Shown: positions 5,984 through 12,080 of the stretch, piece after piece | Numbering within the stretch: the stretch's first letter is position 1 | How the letters are laid out: every line of letters starts with the position of its first letter | Origin: Thermodesulfobacteriota bacterium | GTDB taxonomy: Bacteria; Desulfobacterota; RBG-13-43-22 | Length of the DNA: 12,080 nucleotides | Assembly (NCBI GenBank): GCA_025454185.1 | Contig: JALOOY010000026.1 | Coordinates: forward strand, 1-12,080 | Reading direction: 5' to 3' | The notes under the pieces: model-generated | The model's input: only the letters and a program-made list of their open reading frames with translations | Databases searched by the model: none | Told to the model about the DNA's origin: nothing | Position numbers and translations under genes: made by a program

Positions 5984-8900
5984 TTAGGATTTCTTCTCCA
6001 GCCCCTCTCCCGGCGTCCCCACCGAACTGCTTTTTGGGTCCGGGGTGGAAACGAAGGAGTGGGCGGCCTGGGGTTCCACCGCCGGTTTCGGTTTTCCGGT
6101 GGGGGCGGTAAAAATATAAAGATAACCGACAAAAAGCACCAAGAGTAGTATAAAATGCGGCAGGATACGGGCAAAGACCTGGCGTTTCGACTTGCGCCGG
6201 GCGATCATGACCAGGGCCACCAAGGATCCCGCGGTTCCGCTGAGAATAATCAGGACCTTGACCAGGGTGTTTATCGACCCGTGAATAAACGGGGGTATCT
6301 CGGGAACCTGGCTGCCGATGGGAATGCTTTCTGTCATATAGGTATAAACCATGATCAGATAAGCGATTAACTCGTAGAGGCCTTCATCCAGGAACTCGTG
6401 GCCGATATGGGAAAGGTGCCCGGCGAAGGCCAGGGGGATAAAGGCCAGGCCGTAACCGGCCATGTTTTCGGAAATTTTTTCCTGGGAGGCCGCCGCCGAC
6501 AATGTGGCGCTCAGGCTGAAAAGCAGCAAGGGCAGGGCCAGGGCTACTCCGTAAAGTAGCGTATACACCGTCCATTCCGGCCAGACCAGGGTTTTTTTGA
6601 AGACTTTCCAGAAGGTCCCCTCGAAAAACTGATGGTGGGCCAGAAGGCCGATCAGCATGACCCCGAAAAGGGACAGGCTCAGCAGGGGTTCGGCCCGGCG
6701 CCAGAGTTCCTGTAGCGGGGGCCGGAGGTTCACCTGGACCCCGCGGGAGTCACAGCTTTTCAGGCAGTTCAGACACATCATGCATTCGGCGTTGGAGGCC
6801 AGGGAGGCCGGATAGGAAAACATCGGACAGCCCTCGGCCTTTTCCGTGCCTTTATAGCACAAATGCTGGCCGCACTGGGTCTGGCAGATCTTTTTATTGC
6901 CCCGGACTTCGATGAGACTCATGGTGGAATAGGTTCCCAAGAGACCGGCCAGGGGGCAGACGTAGCGGCAAAAGGCCTTCCGTTCGAAAAGGACACAAAA
7001 CAAGGCGGAAAGGCCGATGATGATCACCAGCAGCAGGCCGGTGGCTGCCGGAGTCCCGGCGATATCCAGAAATTCCTCCAGGTAGTCCAGGGTGAGGAAG
7101 GTAAAGATCACCAGCCAGAAATCCAGCCGTTTGAGGAGTCGGGGGACCGGGAGATTGAATTTTTTTACCCGGGAGACCAGGTCACCGATGCCGGCGATGG
7201 GGCAGACGCCGCACCAGATCCGGCCTACCAGCACGGCCGTCAGGGGCAGCAGCGGGAACCAGACGATCCAGGTGACGACCATCCCCAGGTTGTTTTCGTA
7301 CTCCTGGAGGGGATCGTCGGCCGGTTTGAAAAATCCGGCATAGAGGGTAAATCCAGCCATGACCAAAACCATGACGATGTTGATCCAGATCCCCGCTTTC
7401 ATGGTCAGCGGATGGACCAGGAAGTTGCGGATCTTGTCGTTGCGCAGCAGATTGATCTTGTGGATCTCCTTTTCGGAGGGCCGGACGAAGATCAGGTCTC
7501 CGGGGATGATCCGGTCTTCCGAAGTCACAATGGCCGCCCGCTGGATAACATTTTCCAGTTCTTTGATATTCCCCGGCCAGTTGTAGGAAACCAGTTTTTC
7601 GGTGGCCTCCCGGGAGAGACCGCTGATCCTGCGGCCGTTCAGGCGGGCGTACTTTTTTAGAAAATAGTCGGCCAGCAGGGGTATGTCCTTCAAACGCTGG
7701 GTCAACGGCGGCAGCACCACGACGCGCTCCTGAAGGAGTCCTTTCAATTCCGGGATAAATTTCTCCTGGACCTCCACGTCCGTTCCCGAGGCCAGTAGCA
7801 GGACCCGCGTCCGGCTTTGGACGCTCTGCTGCCCGTAGACCCGGTGGAACCAGCCGTAGCGCAAATAAGTGGCCAGTTTGCTCTGCTGATGGGCATCCAA
7901 CTGCTCCGCATGGGCAATGGCCAGGGTGCCGGCCTGGAGCATTTCCAGATACCCCAATTGGCCTTTCATATGGGTGGCTGCCGGGTCCGGTTCCAGACCG
8001 AACAAAATCGGCCCGACCTGGTTTTCCTCCAGATCGGCCAGGGATATCTCTACGTAAGGCTCATCGGGGCAAGGGCTTTTCCGGTGAAAATAGCGGGCCA
8101 GTGTCCGTTTGCCGGTCCCCGGCGAACCGATGAGCAGCACCGATTTTTCCCCTCCGGCCAGAAGTTCGATCTTTTGCCGGGCTTCCTGGATTTTTCTGGA
8201 CTCCCCGATGACTTCGACATCGGTGGCCGTCAGGATATCTTTTAGGTTGTCTTTTCTACGGCCGGATGTTCCGGTCTGTCCCCGGGCCGCCTGAAGGCGC
8301 TTGAAAATCATTCGGTAGAAGGTCTGGTGAAGTTCCGGATTGGCGCTGAGCAGGGCGTTCAGATCCTCTTTTCCCAGCTCCAGCAGAAGGGTGTCCGAGG
8401 AGGCGATCAGGGCATAGGGGCTGGGTTCACCGGCCAGCAGGGACCGCTCCCCGTAATAATCCCCGGGGACCAGGCGATCGATGAGGCGCTCTCCGCCCTC
8501 TTCGTTGATCTCCACCAGCCGGACCGCTCCGGCATACAGGAAGAGCATGCTTTCCGGACAGGCTGCCGCCGCCAGGACCGCTGCTTCTCTTGGAAAATAG
8601 CGGACCTTCAGGGTCCGGGCCAGGGCCAGCCCGGTGGACGGGTCGAGCCACTGGAACAAATCGCTGCGCTGCAGAAAGGCCAGTCTATCGGCCAGTCCGA
8701 TTTCCGGCTCCTCCTGCCTGAACAATAGCTCAGTCTCCCCCAGGGTGATCCGGTCACCCGGCCGCAATATGACCGTTCGCCCGGGCAGGCCGTTTACCTG
8801 CACCCCGTTGGTGGAATCCAGGTCCTGGACCCAATAATTACCTTCCCGGAACAGGATTTCAGCATGGGAGCGGGAGGCTTTATTGTCCTGCACGATTAAA

Positions 8901-9148
8901 TCATTGGAGCCGGCCCGGCCGATGCGAATCCTTTCTCTGTCCAGGAAAATTTCCTTTTTATTGGCCTGGCCTTTGATTAATTCCAGGGAGGGTGGCGGGG
9001 AGGACGGGGGAATAACGGCCGGACTATAGGCGACCGTGGCCTCCTGATCCGCCAGGAGCGGCCGGGGCGGTCCGGCCGGCGGCGGATGCCCCGGCGCATG
9101 GGGCTTTTGGTTGAACGGCGGATTGGTTGGCATTTCATCTCGGGGCAT
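5984..9148 (-). CDS. FHA / cNMP-binding / degenerate AAA+ / membrane polyferredoxin fusion
   Basis: A 1054-residue multidomain protein. A Pro-rich head (about 8-54) leads to an FHA domain (57-142; IGRAGSND, RSHAEI, STNGVQVNG), which normally binds phosphothreonine. A cyclic-nucleotide-binding-type domain follows (about 155-290; PGDYYGERSLLAGEP), lacking the usual phosphate-binding Arg. Residues 318-555 resemble a sigma54-activator AAA+ module: Walker A GSPGTGKRT (341-349) and YNWPGNIKELENV (522-534) are clear. The GAFTGA loop is missing and Walker B reads AGTLAIAHAEQL without the acidic pair. No DNA-binding helix follows. Instead there are about ten membrane segments (585-1013) with NapH/NosR-like cysteine motifs CGVCP (646-650) and CRYVCP (727-732). 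Two further Cys clusters, C755/C759/C764/C774 and C789/C792/C795/C799, suit [4Fe-4S] centres. Likely a membrane redox protein with a regulatory head. The ATG at 9148 has only a weak ribosome site. Confidence 0.85.
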   Translation of the reverse strand: MPRDEMPTNPPFNQKPHAPGHPPPAGPPRPLLADQEATVAYSPAVIPPSSPPPSLELIKGQANKKEIFLDRERIRIGRAGSNDLIVQDNKASRSHAEILFREGNYWVQDLDSTNGVQVNGLPGRTVILRPGDRITLGETELLFRQEEPEIGLADRLAFLQRSDLFQWLDPSTGLALARTLKVRYFPREAAVLAAAACPESMLFLYAGAVRLVEINEEGGERLIDRLVPGDYYGERSLLAGEPSPYALIASSDTLLLELGKEDLNALLSANPELHQTFYRMIFKRLQAARGQTGTSGRRKDNLKDILTATDVEVIGESRKIQEARQKIELLAGGEKSVLLIGSPGTGKRTLARYFHRKSPCPDEPYVEISLADLEENQVGPILFGLEPDPAATHMKGQLGYLEMLQAGTLAIAHAEQLDAHQQSKLATYLRYGWFHRVYGQQSVQSRTRVLLLASGTDVEVQEKFIPELKGLLQERVVVLPPLTQRLKDIPLLADYFLKKYARLNGRRISGLSREATEKLVSYNWPGNIKELENVIQRAAIVTSEDRIIPGDLIFVRPSEKEIHKINLLRNDKIRNFLVHPLTMKAGIWINIVMVLVMAGFTLYAGFFKPADDPLQEYENNLGMVVTWIVWFPLLPLTAVLVGRIWCGVCPIAGIGDLVSRVKKFNLPVPRLLKRLDFWLVIFTFLTLDYLEEFLDIAGTPAATGLLLVIIIGLSALFCVLFERKAFCRYVCPLAGLLGTYSTMSLIEVRGNKKICQTQCGQHLCYKGTEKAEGCPMFSYPASLASNAECMMCLNCLKSCDSRGVQVNLRPPLQELWRRAEPLLSLSLFGVMLIGLLAHHQFFEGTFWKVFKKTLVWPEWTVYTLLYGVALALPLLLFSLSATLSAAASQEKISENMAGYGLAFIPLAFAGHLSHIGHEFLDEGLYELIAYLIMVYTYMTESIPIGSQVPEIPPFIHGSINTLVKVLIILSGTAGSLVALVMIARRKSKRQVFARILPHFILLLVLFVGYLYIFTAPTGKPKPAVEPQAAHSFVSTPDPKSSSVGTPGEGLEKKS

Positions 9149-9175
9149 GCTGAGGACCCTTTATCATCGCTGCTT

Positions 9176-9191
9176 CATCTTGAGGAAGATG
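9176..9191. repeat. Short perfect inverted repeat upstream of the FHA-polyferredoxin gene
   Basis: CATCTT (9176-9181) and AAGATG (9186-9191) form a 6-bp stem around a GAGG loop in the 77-nt gap between the broken scaffold gene and the giant fusion gene. There is no T-run on either side, so it is not a convincing terminator. It could be an operator or chance. Confidence 0.3.
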
Positions 9192-9226
9192 CCCTACCGC
9201 CGTGAGGGGAGATCCTAAATTAATAT

Positions 9227-9582
9227 TCAGAAACCCTTCCGTGCTGATAGGGGGTTTTTAATAAAATTTTCCAGGGCCTGGCGCAGCGTGTCCCGGGCCA
9301 GCAGGGCACAATGGCGCTCGCCGTCGGGAACCATTTGCACGGTCTGGAGCTGACCTCGCAGCCGCTAACCAGGAAACGGCTTTCCACGATGCTCTCGTTA
9401 TGAATGCGCAGGGTGATCTCCATCGTATCCCCGCAGGGACCGGTCACCCGGGCCCGGCCTTCGGCCCCCTCGATGACCCCTTCGTTGAAAGGTCCCAGCC
9501 AGGACTGAACGCCCGGGGCTGAAAATGAAGCGGTTTCCTTCGTGACCGGCCCTTCTCGCCGATCATGCTTGGTGATGGACAT
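9227..9582 (-). pseudogene. NifU/IscU-like Fe-S scaffold gene, internally deleted and frameshifted
   Basis: The first half reads as an IscU-type scaffold: GRARVTGPCGDTMEITLRI with the CGD cysteine (codon at 9433-9435), then FLVSGCE with the second cysteine (9358-9360). After that the same frame turns into unrelated sequence (SSRPCKWFP) and runs to a stop at 9220. The family's C-terminal part is found in another frame from about 9356 down to a TGA at 9227-9229. It reads DGERHCALLARDTL and QALENFI, with the third cysteine at 9308-9310. Only about 17 codons separate the second and third cysteines, against 43 residues in E. coli IscU (C63-C106). This points to a loss of about 80 nt, not a multiple of three. 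Likely start is the ATG at 9582; AGGAGG at 9596-9601 is 13-14 nt upstream, rather far. An assembly error is the main alternative. Confidence 0.75.
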
Positions 9583-9595
9583 GCGGATGAACTGG

Positions 9596-9601
9596 CCTCC
9601 T
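9596..9601 (-). promoter_or_regulatory. Shine-Dalgarno-like AGGAGG overlapping the stop of the second MinD-like ATPase gene
   Basis: AGGAGG on the minus strand overlaps the TAG stop at 9600-9602 and lies 13 nt before the ATG at 9582, marking the ancestral start region of the scaffold gene. Confidence 0.45.
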
Positions 9602-10481
9602 AATCCGTTATAATCTGCCGCTGAACCTGTTCCCAAATGGAACGGATCTTTTCTCCCAGCCCGTTTCGGCTCCATTCCAAAATCGTTTTCCCTTGAACCA
9701 TGGCCTCGGTAACCGCCGGATCATAGGGCAGGGTGCCGGCCAGGCTCAGGCCGTTTTCCCGGCAATAGGCTTCTATGCGCTCGGCCATCTCCGGGTTCAG
9801 GTCAACCTTATTGATCAGGACCAGGGGCGGTATTTTGAAGTGCCGGCTCAAGGAGACGATTCGATCCAGGTCGTGGAGACCGGAAAGGGTGGGTTCGGTG
9901 ACCAGCAGAACCCCCGAGGCCCCGGTCAGGGAAGAAATAACCGGGCAGCCGATCCCGGGGGGACCGTCGACCAGGATCAAGGGAATCCCTTTTATTTCAG
10001 CCAGATCCCGGGCCTTCCCCCGAATCAGGGCCACCAGGAGCCCGGAATTTTCCTGGCCCGGGGCCAACTGGGCGTGGATCAGAGGCCCGAAGCGGGTAGC
10101 GGAGTGAAACCACTCCCCGCAGATTACCGGGGGAAATTCAATGGCCCCGAAGGGGCAGAAGTGGACACAGACCCCGCAGCCTTCACAGGCGGTCTCATCC
10201 ACCCGGTATTCCTCGCTGATGGCCTCAAAACGGCAGACCGCCCGGCATTCGCCGCAGGAAGTACAGAGCTGGGAAATGATCTGGGCCTTTCGTCCCCCCA
10301 GGAATTCCTCCCGGCTTTGAATCTGCGGCGCCAGCAGCAAATGGAGGTCCGGGGCGTCCACATCGCAGTCGACCAGAATTTTTTCCGGGATCAGGGCGGC
10401 CAGGGCGCCCACCAGGCTGGTCTTGCCGGTGCCGCCCTTGCCGCTCAGGATAACAATTTCTCGGATTTTATGGGAGGGCAT
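9600..10481 (-). CDS. MinD-superfamily P-loop ATPase with inserted ferredoxin module (second of pair)
   Basis: Cytoplasmic ATPase of 293 residues, COG1149 type. The deviant Walker A motif SGKGGTGKTS has the signature lysine K15 and P-loop K20; the A' segment is LVDCDVDAPD (D38, D40) and Walker B is LILVDGPPG (D172). A 2x[4Fe-4S] ferredoxin module is inserted after the A' segment: C73-x2-C76-x2-C79-x3-C83 and C99-x2-C102-x2-C105-x3-C109. Proteins of this kind occur in pairs in anaerobes and belong to the Desulfovibrio orp neighbourhood. They are thought to couple ATP use to cluster transfer or assembly. Its start overlaps the end of the preceding paralogue by 14 nt, with AGGTG just upstream, so the two are translationally coupled and may act as a heterodimer (inference). 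Confidence 0.93.
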   Translation of the reverse strand: MPSHKIREIVILSGKGGTGKTSLVGALAALIPEKILVDCDVDAPDLHLLLAPQIQSREEFLGGRKAQIISQLCTSCGECRAVCRFEAISEEYRVDETACEGCGVCVHFCPFGAIEFPPVICGEWFHSATRFGPLIHAQLAPGQENSGLLVALIRGKARDLAEIKGIPLILVDGPPGIGCPVISSLTGASGVLLVTEPTLSGLHDLDRIVSLSRHFKIPPLVLINKVDLNPEMAERIEAYCRENGLSLAGTLPYDPAVTEAMVQGKTILEWSRNGLGEKIRSIWEQVQRQIITD

Positions 10482-11334
10482 AACGCACCTGCGGTGTTTC
10501 TTTCAACAGCCCCTGGATTTCCCGAAAGAGGTTTTGCATATCAGCCTTGAGCTCGGGGCGGATTTCAATCAAGGACTGCCCCCGGGCGTAGCCGGCGGCG
10601 ATCCGGCGGTCGAAGGGGATCTCCAGCAGCAGCGGCAGGCCCCGGGCCCTCAGGTAGTCTTTGACCTTGCGGTCCCCCACATCCGCCCGGTTGATGACGA
10701 CCCCGCAGGGAATCCTCAGCCGGTCGAGGACTTCCACCGCCAGCTTCAGGTCATAAAGCCCAAAAGGGGTGGGTTCGGTGACCAGCACGGTAAAATCGGA
10801 CCCTTTCACGGTCTGGATGACCGGGCAGGAGGTCCCCGGGGGGGCATCCAGGATGGTCACCCGATTGGGGTCCCTCCGTTTCTTGACTTCCCGGATCAAC
10901 GGGGGCGACATGGGTTCCCCGATCTTCAAGCGCCCATGAACGAAACGGATGTCCCCGGACCATCCGGCCTCGACCTCCCCCAGCTCTTTTTGGGCCGGAA
11001 TCAGGGCACCGGGTTTACAGACCAGAAAGCATCCTCCGCAGGCGTGGCACATCTCCGGGAAGGTCAAAATCGTCTCCCCGAGGACCAGGATCGCCTTGAA
11101 CTGACACAACTGGGAACAGGCTCGGCAATAGGTGCATTGGGCTTCGTCGACCTGAGGGATTTGGGCATAAACAGTCTCTCGGCTCTCCCAGCGGGGCTTC
11201 ATGAAGATATGGCCGTTGGGGGCCTCCACGTCGCAATCCAGCAGCTCCACCGGCTCTTCCAGAGACTGGGCCAAAGCCACCGCCACGCTGGTCTTGCCCG
11301 TCCCCCCCTTACCGCTGGCTACTGAAATAATCAT
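10468..11334 (-). CDS. MinD-superfamily P-loop ATPase with inserted ferredoxin module (first of pair)
   Basis: Paralogue of the following gene, 288 residues, cytoplasmic. Deviant Walker A at 7-15 (SGKGGTGKT, signature K9, P-loop K14), A' segment LLDCDVEAPN (D33, D35) and Walker B VTILDAPPGTSCPV (D163) are all intact. Two [4Fe-4S] motifs are inserted: C67/C70/C73/C77 and C96/C99/C102/C106. It also has the VLVTEPTPFGLYDL segment typical of this subfamily. The ATG at 11334 has AGGA 5 nt upstream and lies 11 nt after the stop of the Mrp-NifX gene; its own end overlaps the next ATPase by 14 nt. Sequence differs clearly from its partner, for example in the segment between the ferredoxin module and Walker B, so this is an old duplication and not a recent tandem copy. 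Confidence 0.93.
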   Translation of the reverse strand: MIISVASGKGGTGKTSVAVALAQSLEEPVELLDCDVEAPNGHIFMKPRWESRETVYAQIPQVDEAQCTYCRACSQLCQFKAILVLGETILTFPEMCHACGGCFLVCKPGALIPAQKELGEVEAGWSGDIRFVHGRLKIGEPMSPPLIREVKKRRDPNRVTILDAPPGTSCPVIQTVKGSDFTVLVTEPTPFGLYDLKLAVEVLDRLRIPCGVVINRADVGDRKVKDYLRARGLPLLLEIPFDRRIAAGYARGQSLIEIRPELKADMQNLFREIQGLLKETPQVRYALP

Positions 11335-11345
11335 GAGGTTCCTGA

Positions 11346-12080
11346 TTAATGATCACAGACATTCGCGCCGGTGACCAGGGTCTGGCTGATATAATGGCCG
11401 ATCAATTCCTCGGGAGGGAGTTGCGGCGCGCCGGTGAGGACTTTAATTCCCCTCTCCGTAAAAAGCGTAATGGCCCTTTGGCCCATGCCCCCGGCAATGA
11501 TCAGATTGACCCCTTTCTCGCCCAACCAGCGGGGCAGCAGCCCGGGTTCGTGGGGTGGCGGGGTCACCATCTGTTTTCCGGAGATTTCATTCCCCTTCAG
11601 ATCGATGAGGGCAAACTGTTCGCAGTGGCCGAAATGGTTACAAAGGATCCCCTCAGCCAGGGGTATGGCGATCTTTAAATCACTCAAGGTAATGGTTTCC
11701 GGGGACATGGCGGGACCTTCTTTCTTTTGAACCGGTGGGGTTGACCCAGCTCCTTTTATGATTAATTGATCCAAAATATTCGCCAATACGGCTTCGAAAG
11801 CTTCCCGGACCGCCGGGTTCAAGTCCTGCAGCAGGTAGGCCTGCCCCTGGTCACTCATTTCCATGAGCTGCCGGTCGATGGGGATGCTGCCCAGAAAGGG
11901 TACCCCCATATCCAGGGCCGTCTGGCGGCCGCCGCCTTTCTTGAACAGGTCTAGTTCCTGACCGCAGTGCGGGCAGGTGTAGCCGCTCATGTTTTCCACC
12001 AACCCCAATATCTTCATGTTGACCTGATGACAGAAATTGATGGATTTCCGCACATCGGCCAGGGAAATATCCTGGGGGGT
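11346..12080 (-). CDS. Mrp/NBP35 Fe-S carrier fused to NifX/ORP-like domain (MrpORP type), 5' end outside window
   Basis: The frame is open to the right edge, so the N-terminal P-loop part lies beyond the window. The visible start TPQDISLADVRKSI is the usual mid-domain segment of Mrp/NBP35/ApbC ATPases; a GTG at 12053 is internal and is not the start. ENMSGY is followed by CPHCG (11961-11975), the CxxC pair that binds a bridging [4Fe-4S] cluster in this family. After a short linker (about 11705-11765) comes a NifX/ORP-like domain with a Cys/His motif CNHFGHCE (codons 11619-11642). TPPPHEPGLLPRWL, IIAGGMGQRA and a C-terminal NVCDH tail complete it. In Desulfovibrio such MrpORP proteins are described as Fe-S carriers whose ORP domain can hold a Mo-Cu-S type cluster. 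It leads the two ferredoxin ATPases by 11 nt. Confidence 0.92.
   Translation of the reverse strand, partial: TPQDISLADVRKSINFCHQVNMKILGLVENMSGYTCPHCGQELDLFKKGGGRQTALDMGVPFLGSIPIDRQLMEMSDQGQAYLLQDLNPAVREAFEAVLANILDQLIIKGAGSTPPVQKKEGPAMSPETITLSDLKIAIPLAEGILCNHFGHCEQFALIDLKGNEISGKQMVTPPPHEPGLLPRWLGEKGVNLIIAGGMGQRAITLFTERGIKVLTGAPQLPPEELIGHYISQTLVTGANVCDH

Noticed and set aside
6863..7660. Open frame of 265 codons on the plus strand
   Set aside because: Opposite to the membrane polyferredoxin coding sequence. The minus strand encodes clear CGVCP and CRYVCP motifs; the plus frame gives an acidic, Gln/Gly-rich product with no domain.
5984..9148. Calling the giant fusion a sigma54-dependent transcription activator
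   Set aside because: There is no GAFTGA loop, the Walker B acidic residues are missing and there is no C-terminal DNA-binding helix. Naming it from AAA+ similarity alone would mislead.
9149..9226. Promoter or terminator in front of the FHA-polyferredoxin gene
   Set aside because: The short CATCTT/AAGATG hairpin lacks a T-run. I found no convincing -10/-35 or -24/-12 pair, so neither is claimed.
9220..9675. Treating the 151-codon frame as an intact scaffold protein
   Set aside because: Its last 40 or so residues do not match the family while a different frame does, and its first 30 residues overlap the ATPase gene. A broken gene fits better.
9693..10550. Open frame of 285 codons on the plus strand
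   Set aside because: Antisense shadow of the second ferredoxin ATPase, which has full Walker and Cys motifs on the minus strand.
10423..11325. Open frame of 300 codons on the plus strand
   Set aside because: It lies entirely antisense to the two conserved MinD-like ATPases. It is rich in Gln, Gly and Asp with no recognisable motif, as expected for the complement of a GC-rich gene.

Overview
The window is a dense, GC-rich stretch of bacterial chromosome with almost no intergenic space. It looks like a strict anaerobe, most likely a sulfate reducer or syntroph of the Desulfobacterota (former Deltaproteobacteria). That placement is inferred from gene content: ferredoxin-type MinD-like ATPases, an Mrp protein fused to a NifX/ORP-like domain, a membrane polyferredoxin and a COG0731 radical SAM enzyme. 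No RNA gene, insertion sequence, CRISPR array or phage gene was seen.

Left part (1-3571, plus strand). Four tightly packed genes form a probable metal-handling operon. They are the 3' part of a DUF364 (putative heavy-metal chelation) gene, a cation diffusion facilitator with a NifX-type domain fused to its C-terminus, a ZIP-family metal transporter, and a radical SAM enzyme. A strong hairpin lies inside the DUF364 coding sequence at the left edge. A convergent gap of about 170 bp (3572-3740) without a convincing terminator separates this operon from the rest.

Right part (12080-3741, minus strand). In reading order the genes are: the 3' part of an Mrp/NBP35 Fe-S carrier fused to a NifX/ORP-like domain; two MinD-superfamily ATPases, each with an inserted 2x[4Fe-4S] ferredoxin module; a broken NifU/IscU-like scaffold gene with an internal deletion and frameshift; a 1054-residue fusion of FHA, cyclic-nucleotide-binding, degenerate sigma54-activator-type AAA+ and membrane polyferredoxin domains; a soluble PAS histidine kinase; and a Tat-exported metallo-beta-lactamase-fold protein. 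The first three resemble the orp / MrpORP gene neighbourhood known from Desulfovibrio, where such proteins handle Fe-S or Mo-Cu-S clusters.

Possible joint role (inference). The upstream ATPases and Mrp carrier would load or deliver metal-sulfur clusters. The giant FHA-polyferredoxin protein could couple membrane redox state to a cytoplasmic signalling head, and the PAS kinase could be part of the same circuit. The most unusual items are the giant fusion with its apparently dead AAA+ module, the CDF-NifX fusion, and the decayed scaffold gene inside an otherwise intact Fe-S cluster operon.
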